Below, in pieces: positions 22,781 through 28,718 of a stretch of 30,249 nt of DNA. The notes under the pieces were generated by a model. That model had not been told where the DNA came from, ran no database searches, and worked only from the letters and a program-made list of their open reading frames with translations. This stretch comes from JBNKVT01 sp050299335. GTDB taxonomy: Bacteria > Pseudomonadota > Alphaproteobacteria > Rhodobacterales > Rhodobacteraceae. Both the position numbers and the translations under genes were made by a program. Position 1 is the stretch's first letter. Every line of letters starts with the position of its first letter. The stretch is taken from contig JBNKVT010000041.1 in the NCBI GenBank assembly GCA_050299335.1, positions 1 to 30,249 of the forward strand, given 5' to 3'.

Positions 22781-23302
22781 TTGACCACCATCCCGCATCT
22801 CACCTTCGTTATCGGCGGCGCCCGGTCGGGCAAGACAGCCTTTGCCGAAGGCCTGGCCGCCATGGCCGCGGCCCAGCGATCCTATATCGCCACGGCGGAG
22901 CCGCTGGACGAGGAAATGGCGATGCGGATCGCGCTGCACCGGAAAGAACGCGGCGAAAGCTGGGAGACGGTGGAAGCCCCGCGCGATCTGGCCGGAGCGC
23001 TGGCCCGGGTCGGGGCAGGGCGGTCGGTGCTGATCGATTGCCTGACCTTGTGGCTGTCGAACCTGATCCATGACGAGGCAGACTGGGCGGCGGCGCTGGA
23101 GGGGTTGCTCGACGACGTCTCGCGGCGCGCCGCACCTGTTGTGATGGTGTCGAACGAGCTCGGGCTGGGTCTGGTGCCGGAAACAGCGCTCGGTCGGAGT
23201 TTCCGGGACGCGCAGGGCAGGGTCAACCAGAGCGTCGCGGCGCGGGCCGGAAAAGTGGTGTTCGTGGCCGCTGGATTGCCGCTGGTGCTGAAGGAGGGCT
23301 GA
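22781..23302 (+). CDS. cobU: Adenosylcobinamide kinase/guanylyltransferase
   Basis: A 173-aa bifunctional enzyme of the lower-ligand assembly stage of vitamin B12 synthesis. It phosphorylates adenosylcobinamide and transfers GMP to it. The P-loop is GGARSGKT (12-19). The guanylylated histidine is probably H54 in ALHRKERGESWETVEAP, and SNELGLGLVPETALGRSFRDAQGRVNQ is the family block. The start is TTG at 22781, forced because the first in-frame ATG lies beyond the P-loop; no good ribosome binding site is visible. Its stop overlaps the cobC-like gene by 1 nt (TGATG). Confidence 0.92.
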   Translation: MTTIPHLTFVIGGARSGKTAFAEGLAAMAAAQRSYIATAEPLDEEMAMRIALHRKERGESWETVEAPRDLAGALARVGAGRSVLIDCLTLWLSNLIHDEADWAAALEGLLDDVSRRAAPVVMVSNELGLGLVPETALGRSFRDAQGRVNQSVAARAGKVVFVAAGLPLVLKEG

Positions 23303-23883
23303 TGGGACGCTGGTATTGGGTCCGTCACGGGCCGACCCATGCGAAGGCGATGGTCGGCTGGTCGGACCTGCCGGCCGACCTGTCGGATACCGCGGCCCTC
23401 GGGCGGCTGGCGGCTGGACTGCCGGAGGCGGCCCTGGTCGTGTCGTCGGACCTGATCCGGGCGCGCGACACCGCCTCGGCGATTGCCAGGGGACGGGAGC
23501 GGCTGGCGGACAGGCAGGGCCTCAGGGAGATGAATTACGGCGACTGGGAGGGGCTCGGCTTCGAGGAGATCGCCCGGACCGATCCGGCAAGGGCGCGGAA
23601 ATTCTGGGAAGCGCCGGGGCGGATCGGGCCGCCGAACGGCGAGGCGTGGAACGATTTCTCCAGGCGGATTTTCGGGGAGATCGCGGCGCTGGACGCAGCA
23701 TATCCAGAGCGGGATCTGGTGCTTGTCGCGCATTTCGGGGTGATCCTGGCGGCGCTGCAATTCGCCTCCGGCATGGCGGCGAAATCGGTATTCTCCTTCC
23801 GGATCGACAACCTGTCGGTGACCCGGATCGACCGGTTGTCGGGCGAAAAATGGCGGGTGGACCGGGTCAATCACCTTCCTTGA
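23302..23883 (+). CDS. cobC: Histidine phosphatase, probable alpha-ribazole phosphatase
   Basis: A 193-aa member of the phosphoglycerate mutase-like histidine phosphatase superfamily. The phospho-accepting H9 is in VRHGPTH. A conserved Glu is in LREMNYGDWEG, and the second catalytic histidine is in LVAHFGV. CobC-type enzymes remove phosphate from alpha-ribazole 5'-phosphate or cobalamin 5'-phosphate. The B12 role is inferred from the 1-nt overlap with cobU; by sequence alone it could be another phosphatase of this large family. GGAGGG lies just upstream. Confidence 0.78.
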   Translation: MGRWYWVRHGPTHAKAMVGWSDLPADLSDTAALGRLAAGLPEAALVVSSDLIRARDTASAIARGRERLADRQGLREMNYGDWEGLGFEEIARTDPARARKFWEAPGRIGPPNGEAWNDFSRRIFGEIAALDAAYPERDLVLVAHFGVILAALQFASGMAAKSVFSFRIDNLSVTRIDRLSGEKWRVDRVNHLP

Positions 23884-23962
23884 TGGACCCGGGTTCAATT
23901 GCTGATTGGACTTGGACCGGCGCTGCGGGCAGCCTCCGGGCCGTATACGCATGGAGGGATTG

Positions 23963-24835
23963 ATGGGCTACCAACTGGCCATCGGCGATCGCACCTACTC
24001 GAGCTGGTCGCTCAGAGGCTGGCTGCTGTTTGCGCGATTCGGGATCGAGGCTGAGATACGGACGGCGCGGATGTATTCGGCTGAATTCTCGGCGCTGACC
24101 GAGGCCTTCGCACCGACGCGGCTGGTACCGGCGATGAATGTCGATGGACAAGTGGTCTGGGACACGCTAGCGATGGCCGAAACTCTGGCCGAGCGGCATC
24201 CCTACGCCCTGCTCTGGCCCGCGGATCCGGGGCTTCGGATGCTGGCGCGGTCGCTGGCGGCGGAGATGCATTCGGGCTTCGCGGCGCTGCGCGAGGCCTG
24301 CACGATGAACCTGCGGCATGTGTATGAGGGGTTTTCGCCCTCCGGGGCGGTATTGGCGGATGTGGCGCGGATCGAGAGGCTCTGGACATTGGCGCAGGAG
24401 CGGTCTGGCGGCCCGTGGCTTTGCGGAGACTATTCAGTGGCCGATGTGTTCTACGCGCCGGTTGCAACGCGATTTCTGACCTATGGGCTGCCGGCAGGCG
24501 ATGGCGCGCGGGCGTATATCGAGCGGCATGTCACCGACACGGCGTTCCGGCAGTGGCGGGCGCGGGGGCTGGCGGAGAACTTTGTCCAACCAGGCTACGA
24601 CATCGATCTGCCGACGCGGCCCTGGCCTGTAGGATCTGCAAGCGCGGCGCTTGCCGTCGAGACGGGGACGCCGGAGAATGCGACCTGTCCGTTCTCGGGC
24701 AAGCCGGTGGACGCGACGGCGCTGGCGGACATATCGGGCAAAGTCATCGGGTTTTGCAACCGGTTCTGCCGGGACAAGGCGGTGGCGGATCCGGAGGCGT
24801 GGCCGGAATTGATGGCACTTGTCGGGAGGCGGTGA
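23963..24835 (+). CDS. Glutathione S-transferase with C-terminal YHS/TRASH-like domain
   Basis: A 290-aa protein. Residues 1-about 80 form the thioredoxin-fold GST domain with YSSWSLRGWLLF (a likely catalytic serine) and LVPAMNVDGQVVWDTLAMAETL (cis-proline and glutathione-binding turn). Residues about 90-215 form the all-helical GST C-domain (LCGDYSVADVFYAPVATRF). After a linker, the last about 50 residues begin with CPFSGKPV and contain IGFCNRFCRDKAVADPEAWP. This cysteine spacing and the FC..FC...DP pattern resemble YHS/TRASH metal-binding domains. GGAGG (23953-23957) fixes the start; the upstream open frame is unlikely to be coding. The fusion suggests binding or sensing of a metal or metallo-adduct, but that is inference. 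Confidence 0.82.
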   Translation: MGYQLAIGDRTYSSWSLRGWLLFARFGIEAEIRTARMYSAEFSALTEAFAPTRLVPAMNVDGQVVWDTLAMAETLAERHPYALLWPADPGLRMLARSLAAEMHSGFAALREACTMNLRHVYEGFSPSGAVLADVARIERLWTLAQERSGGPWLCGDYSVADVFYAPVATRFLTYGLPAGDGARAYIERHVTDTAFRQWRARGLAENFVQPGYDIDLPTRPWPVGSASAALAVETGTPENATCPFSGKPVDATALADISGKVIGFCNRFCRDKAVADPEAWPELMALVGRR

Positions 24836-24883
24836 TGTATCCGGCACGTACCCCAGATACGGCATAAGTCACTGGGGTCGCAG

Positions 24884-24904
24884 CGCTTTCTTGCAAAGAA
24901 AGCG
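24884..24904. repeat. Perfect 9-bp hairpin downstream of gst
   Basis: CGCTTTCTT and AAGAAAGCG pair perfectly around GCA. It lies 2 nt before the terminator hairpin. It carries no T-run of its own, but on either strand it could assist termination. Confidence 0.6.
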
Positions 24905-24906
24905 AC

Positions 24907-24933
24907 CGAAATCTTTGAAAGATTTCGTTTTTT
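24907..24933 (+). terminator. Intrinsic terminator after gst
   Basis: CGAAATCTT (24907-24915) and AAGATTTCG (24919-24927) pair perfectly around TGA, followed by TTTTTT. It ends plus-strand transcription coming from cobU-cobC-gst. Confidence 0.85.
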
Positions 24934-25006
24934 CAGTGGCTTGGAGGCTCGTGTTCAAAGGGGCAGGTGCGTGCAAGCACGCGCCCCACGGGAGATTATC
25001 GCACTT

Positions 25007-25132
25007 TCAGTCTTGCCGGGACCGGGGTATCCGATCGGCTCGGGTTCGGACAGGGAGGCGCCTGGCTTCGGGCCACCTGTCGCGGCCCGCGAGAGAAAGG
25101 ATGGTCAGGATGCTCAGCAGTGCGATGATCAC
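25007..25132 (-). CDS. Possible 41-aa membrane peptide
   Basis: A 41-codon frame starting at GTG 25132, with GAGGA 9 nt upstream (25142-25146). The first 14 residues are hydrophobic (IIALLSILTILSL after the initiator), and the remainder is basic and proline-rich. A strong promoter match precedes it (25161-25189). The layout recalls small single-span membrane peptides, but no family is recognised. The transcript could also be a non-coding RNA. Confidence 0.3.
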   Translation of the reverse strand: MIIALLSILTILSLAGRDRWPEARRLPVRTRADRIPRSRQD

Positions 25133-25160
25133 GGGTCAGGGTCCTCGATTTGTCCTGAGC

Positions 25161-25189
25161 ATAATATAGGGGCGCGAATTCTGCCTCAA
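25161..25189 (-). promoter_or_regulatory. Sigma-70-like promoter on the minus strand
   Basis: Read on the minus strand: TTGAGG (25189-25184), a 17-nt spacer, then TATTAT (25166-25161), which match 4/6 and 5/6 of the consensus. It points away from dnaB into the 300 nt before gst, where no known gene lies. Confidence 0.5.
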
Positions 25190-25245
25190 AATGGGTCGGA
25201 ATGCGGCATTTTGTCGGTCATTAGGTTAATGTCACCGCACCCGTC

Positions 25246-26724
25246 TCAGCCGAAATCGGCCGCCCCCTGCTGGTAGGACCGCACCAGGTTCGAAAAGCGG
25301 GTGAAGCGGCCTTCGAAGGCCAGATCGACAGTGCCGATGGGACCGTGGCGCTGCTTGCCGATGATGACCTCGGCGCGGCCGTGAAGCTGGCTCATCTCTT
25401 CCTGCCATTTCATCATGCCCTCGACATCGTGGTCGCCGGGTTTCTCGCGCTCCTTGTAGTATTCCTCGCGGAAGACGAACATGACCACGTCTGCATCCTG
25501 CTCGATCGAGCCGGATTCGCGGAGGTCCGATAGCTGCGGGCGCTTGTCGTCGCGGGATTCGACCTGGCGCGACAGCTGCGACAAGGCAATGACCGGGATA
25601 TCCAGTTCCTTGGCGATGGCTTTCAAACCTTGCGTGATCTCGGAGACCTCGTTGACGCGGCTGTCCTTGGCCGAGGCCGGGCGCACAAGCTGCAGGTAAT
25701 CGACGATCAGCACGTCCAGCCCGTGCTGGCGCTTCAGGCGGCGGGCGCGGGCGGCGAGTTGCGAGATCGGTAGGGCCGGGGTGTCGTCGATATAGAGCGG
25801 GCAGGCCTCCAGCGCCTTGGCGGCTTCGACGAAGCGGCGGAACTCGTCCTCGGTCATGTCGCCCTTGCGGATCTGTTCCGAGGGGACTTCGGCGGCTTCG
25901 GACAGGATGCGGGCGGCGAGCTGTTCGGCGGACATCTCGAGCGAGAAGAAGCCGACGACGCCGCCATTGACCGCCCCCTCGGAGCCGTCGTGGCGGGTGC
26001 CTTTCTTGTAGGCCTTGGCGATCTGGAAGGCGATGTTGGTGGCCAGCGAGGTCTTCCCCATCGACGGCCGTCCGGCGAGGATCAGGAGATCGGACGGATG
26101 CAACCCGCCGAGTTTGGTGTCGAGATCGGTCAGCCCGGTCGACAGGCCCGCCAGCCCGCCGTCGCGCTGGTAGGCGGCGTTGGCGACGTTCACGGCATCG
26201 GTGACGGCCTTGAGGAAGCTCTGGAAGCCGGTATCGGACTGGCCCTGTTCGCCGAGCAGATAGAGGCGTTGCTCGGCCTCGACGATCTGTTCTTCGGGCT
26301 CACTTTCGACATCGATCGTCGCGGCCTTCATCGAGATTTCCTGGCCGATGGAAATCAGATCGCGGCGGGTGGCCAGGTCGCGGACCTGCTGGGCATAGTC
26401 GCGGGCGGCGAAGATCGAAATGGCCGCCCCCGCCAACCGGGCCAGATAGGCCGGGCCACCGAGTTCCTGAAGGCCGGGGTCGTCTTCGAGGAAGGCCTTG
26501 AGGGTGACGGGGGAGGCCAGGGCGTTCTTCTGGATGCGCCGCGCGGCGACCTCGAAGATGCGGGCGTGAACGGGTTCGAAGAAATGCGCTTCGTTCACCA
26601 CCGAGGCAATGCGGTCATAGACGTCGTTGTTGACCATCAGCGCCCCGAGAAGCGCCTGTTCGGCCTCGATATTATGTGGCAGGGCGCGCACACCCTCCTC
26701 AATCCCCGCCGATCCGTCAGCCAT
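25246..26724 (-). CDS. dnaB: Replicative DNA helicase DnaB
   Basis: A 492-aa hexameric helicase of the replication fork. The N-terminal DnaB domain begins at RALPHNIEAEQALLGALMVNNDVYD (about 13-37). The RecA-like motor has Walker A GRPSMGKT (218-225), then GFFSLEMSAEQLAARIL (258-274), Walker B in DVLIVDYLQLVRP, and the arginine-rich ALSQLSRQVESRDDKRPQLSDLRESGSIEQDADVV block. No intein is present: Walker A and the later motifs are contiguous at normal length. The start ATG has GAGCGGG upstream. It is transcribed from the region shared with serC on the other strand. Confidence 0.96.
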   Translation of the reverse strand: MADGSAGIEEGVRALPHNIEAEQALLGALMVNNDVYDRIASVVNEAHFFEPVHARIFEVAARRIQKNALASPVTLKAFLEDDPGLQELGGPAYLARLAGAAISIFAARDYAQQVRDLATRRDLISIGQEISMKAATIDVESEPEEQIVEAEQRLYLLGEQGQSDTGFQSFLKAVTDAVNVANAAYQRDGGLAGLSTGLTDLDTKLGGLHPSDLLILAGRPSMGKTSLATNIAFQIAKAYKKGTRHDGSEGAVNGGVVGFFSLEMSAEQLAARILSEAAEVPSEQIRKGDMTEDEFRRFVEAAKALEACPLYIDDTPALPISQLAARARRLKRQHGLDVLIVDYLQLVRPASAKDSRVNEVSEITQGLKAIAKELDIPVIALSQLSRQVESRDDKRPQLSDLRESGSIEQDADVVMFVFREEYYKEREKPGDHDVEGMMKWQEEMSQLHGRAEVIIGKQRHGPIGTVDLAFEGRFTRFSNLVRSYQQGAADFG

Positions 26725-26976
26725 CCCGCTCTCCCGTTTGGACGCGTCCTAGCCCGGCGGGCGGAGATTCGGCAGATGTTAAAGATGTGGATAGCGGGGA
26801 CCGATCGACCATAGGCAATTCCCCGCCGATCAGGACGCCGGTCCCGGTCGATCTCGCATCTTCAATCGGCTTGTCGCGCTCCATGTCGCCACCCGATTCC
26901 CGGTCTGGCTCAAACGGGAACTCCTTGGGTGTGATAGTAGGCCAGGCCGCCGAATCCCACAAGATATTGTGGAAGG

Positions 26977-27147
26977 CTAGCCGCCGGAATTGGCGATAGT
27001 CACGATGCTGCCGTGCTCGATACCCGGTTCGGTGCCCGCCGCGACAGCCTGATTTTCCTGGTACTTCCAGGCCAGGAACGCCAGCGCAGCCAAGAGGGCG
27101 GCCAGCACTGTCAGATCGAAGAATCGCCGTACCAGATGCTCGGTCAT
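26977..27147 (-). CDS. Possible small single-span membrane protein
   Basis: A 56-aa frame on the dnaB strand with one clear transmembrane segment (LTVLAALLAALAFLAWKY, about 12-29), a basic cytoplasmic start (MTEHLVRRFFD) and a polar tail. An earlier ATG at 27183 would add 12 residues, but codons before 27147 are AT-ending, unlike the GC-ending codons after it, which supports the later start. No clear ribosome binding site or known family is seen. It ends 252 nt before dnaB. It may be a real small protein or chance. Confidence 0.35.
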   Translation of the reverse strand: MTEHLVRRFFDLTVLAALLAALAFLAWKYQENQAVAAGTEPGIEHGSIVTIANSGG

Positions 27148-27281
27148 GCCGATCCGAATCGGCTTTCTGTAAGTAGATGTCATCCCAAAACCCCACCGGT
27201 TGACGCATCACCATACCGCGTCCGGCACGGCATGTCCTCAGCGATGCGCTGTCGCGGGACCAATGTGGCAAAATGGCGGGA

Positions 27282-27436
27282 TTTCCTTTCGGAAACGGCA
27301 AAGACCGAAAATGCGCGAAATCGCCCCGAAGGGCCGGATTTTCCGCTTGCCGGGGGCCTCCGGGATTTCTACATCGGCTGCGGGCGTGTCGCCGGGTTAT
27401 GGGCGAGCGGTGGCGGGCTCAGGAATTTCGCCCTGA
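27282..27436 (+). promoter_or_regulatory. Structured leader of serC
   Basis: Three perfect 5-bp hairpins line the 170 nt before serC. TTTCC/GGAAA (27282-27286 and 27291-27295) comes first. TCGCC/GGCGA follows (27389-27393 and 27402-27406, 8-nt loop), then TCAGG/CCTGA (27419-27423 and 27432-27436, 8-nt loop), the last only 2 to 14 nt before the candidate start codons. I recall a serC RNA motif in alphaproteobacterial serC leaders; this may be an instance, unverified. Confidence 0.4.
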
Positions 27437-27450
27437 CGATGGAGCCGTCG

Positions 27451-28644
27451 ATGAGCTTCCCTGAAACGCAGGTGGCGCGTGCGCGCGCCGTGAAACCTGC
27501 CACGCGCCCCGAGCGCCCCTTCTTTTCCTCAGGTCCCTGTCCGAAGCGTCCCGGCTGGTCTGCCGAAGCCGTCGCCGCGAAGGCGTTTCTCGGCCGCTCG
27601 CACCGGGCCGCCGAGCCTAAGGCGCAGCTGGCCGAAGTCATCGACCGGATGGCGCTGGTGCTGGGCGTGCCCGAGGACTACAAGGTCGGGATCGTGCCGG
27701 CCTCGGATACAGGTGCCTTCGAGATGGCGATGTGGTCGATGCTCGGCGCACGGCCCGTCGACATGCTGGTCTGGGAGAGCTTCGGAGCCGGTTGGGCGTC
27801 GGATGCGGTCAAGCAGCTGAAGCTGGAGGATTGCCGGGTGCTTGAGGCCGGGTATGGCGAATTGCCGGACCTTGGCTCGGTGCGGGCCGGGGCGGATGTG
27901 TGTTTTACCTGGAACGGGACGACCTCTGGCGCGCGGGTGCCGGATGCCGACTGGATTGCGGCGGACCGTGAAGGGCTGACGTTTTGTGACGCGACCTCGG
28001 CGGCGTTTGCGCAAGGGCTCGATTGGGCGAAGCTCGATGTAACGACGTTTTCCTTCCAGAAGGCGATGGGTGGTGAGGGGGCGCATGGTGTGCTGGTCCT
28101 GAGCCCCCGTGCCGTGGAGCGGCTGGAGAGTTTCGTGCCGGACCGGCCCTTGCCGAAGATTTTCCGGCTGACCAAGGGCGGCAAGCTGATCGAAGGCGTG
28201 TTCCGGGGCGAGACGATCAACACGCCGTCGATGCTGGTGATTGCTGACGCGGTGGACGCGCTGGACTGGATCGACGGGATCGGCGGGCTGGACGCGACGA
28301 TGGCGCGGGCGGATGCGAATTTTGCCGCACTTCAGGACTGGGTGGAGCGGACGGACTGGGTCGAGAACCTTGTCGCCGATCCGGCGGCGCGGTCGAACAC
28401 CTCCGTTTGTCTGAAGATCGTCGATCCTGAGGTTTCCGCGCTGGATGATGCAGCGCAGCGGGCCTTCACCAAGGCGATGGTGAAACTGCTGGAGGCCGAA
28501 GAGGCGGCGTTCGATATCAACGGTTACAGGGATGCGCCAGCGGGACTTCGGATCTGGTGCGGGGCGACCGTGGATGTCGCCGATATCGAGGCGTTGGGTC
28601 CGTGGCTCGACTGGGCGTTCCATGAGGCGAAGGCGGGGCTCTGA
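27451..28644 (+). CDS. serC: Phosphoserine aminotransferase
   Basis: A 397-aa pyridoxal-phosphate aminotransferase of the SerC family in its alphaproteobacterial form. It makes 3-phosphoserine from 3-phosphohydroxypyruvate and glutamate. Blocks seen are FSSGPCPKRPGWS near the N terminus, the VWESFGAGWASDAVKQLKL region, CDATSAAFAQGLDW, and the PLP-lysine segment TFSFQKAMGGEGAHGVLVLSP (the K is the Schiff-base lysine). GGAG 7 nt upstream favours the ATG at 27451; the ATG at 27439 is an alternative four codons earlier. The 5' leader carries several hairpins. serA follows after 74 nt, giving the first two steps of serine synthesis side by side. A 10-3-10 palindrome lies between them. Confidence 0.94.
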   Translation: MSFPETQVARARAVKPATRPERPFFSSGPCPKRPGWSAEAVAAKAFLGRSHRAAEPKAQLAEVIDRMALVLGVPEDYKVGIVPASDTGAFEMAMWSMLGARPVDMLVWESFGAGWASDAVKQLKLEDCRVLEAGYGELPDLGSVRAGADVCFTWNGTTSGARVPDADWIAADREGLTFCDATSAAFAQGLDWAKLDVTTFSFQKAMGGEGAHGVLVLSPRAVERLESFVPDRPLPKIFRLTKGGKLIEGVFRGETINTPSMLVIADAVDALDWIDGIGGLDATMARADANFAALQDWVERTDWVENLVADPAARSNTSVCLKIVDPEVSALDDAAQRAFTKAMVKLLEAEEAAFDINGYRDAPAGLRIWCGATVDVADIEALGPWLDWAFHEAKAGL

Positions 28645-28658
28645 AACCTCCTCCCAAA

Positions 28659-28681
28659 CCCTCCTCCTAAAAGGAGGAGGG
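28659..28681. repeat. 10-3-10 GC-rich palindrome, copy 4
   Basis: CCCTCCTCCT and AGGAGGAGGG pair perfectly around AAA, with an extra C-rich arm before it (28648-28655). It lies in the serC-serA spacer, 15 nt after the serC stop. In RNA it would form a stable intercistronic hairpin. Confidence 0.65.
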
Positions 28682-28718
28682 CTTATCCGGACAAATTGCG
28701 AATTCAAGGATGAAGACG

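Larger units (their letters stand above)
24836..25245. other. Non-coding stretch between gst and dnaB
   Basis: These 410 nt hold two AT-rich perfect hairpins (24884-24904 and 24907-24933). A GC-rich imperfect hairpin lies at about 24960-24987, and a promoter-like site and small frame on the minus strand at 25007-25189. The plus-strand frames here have no homology. Confidence 0.6.
26725..27450. other. Region between divergent dnaB and serC
   Basis: These 726 nt carry the dnaB and serC promoters, the serC leader hairpins, and a possible small minus-strand gene (26977-27147). A near-match to a DnaA box lies at 26786-26794 (TGTGGATAG). A 55-codon minus-strand frame (26717-26884) overlaps the dnaB start by 8 nt but has uneven codon use and no homology I recognise. 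Long plus-strand frames here are in-frame extensions of serC and are not supported. Confidence 0.5.

Noticed and set aside
24819..25276. Plus-strand frames of 111-116 codons between gst and dnaB
   Set aside because: They cross a strong terminator, have no domain and show no ribosome binding site.
26717..26884. 55-codon minus-strand frame overlapping the dnaB start by 8 nt
   Set aside because: Codon use is uneven along it, the ribosome binding site is weak and no family is recognised; the overlap alone is not enough.
27013..27450. Long N-terminal extension of serC
   Set aside because: It runs through the promoter and leader hairpins and is not part of the SerC family; GGAG before 27451 and the conserved FSSGPC start fit better.
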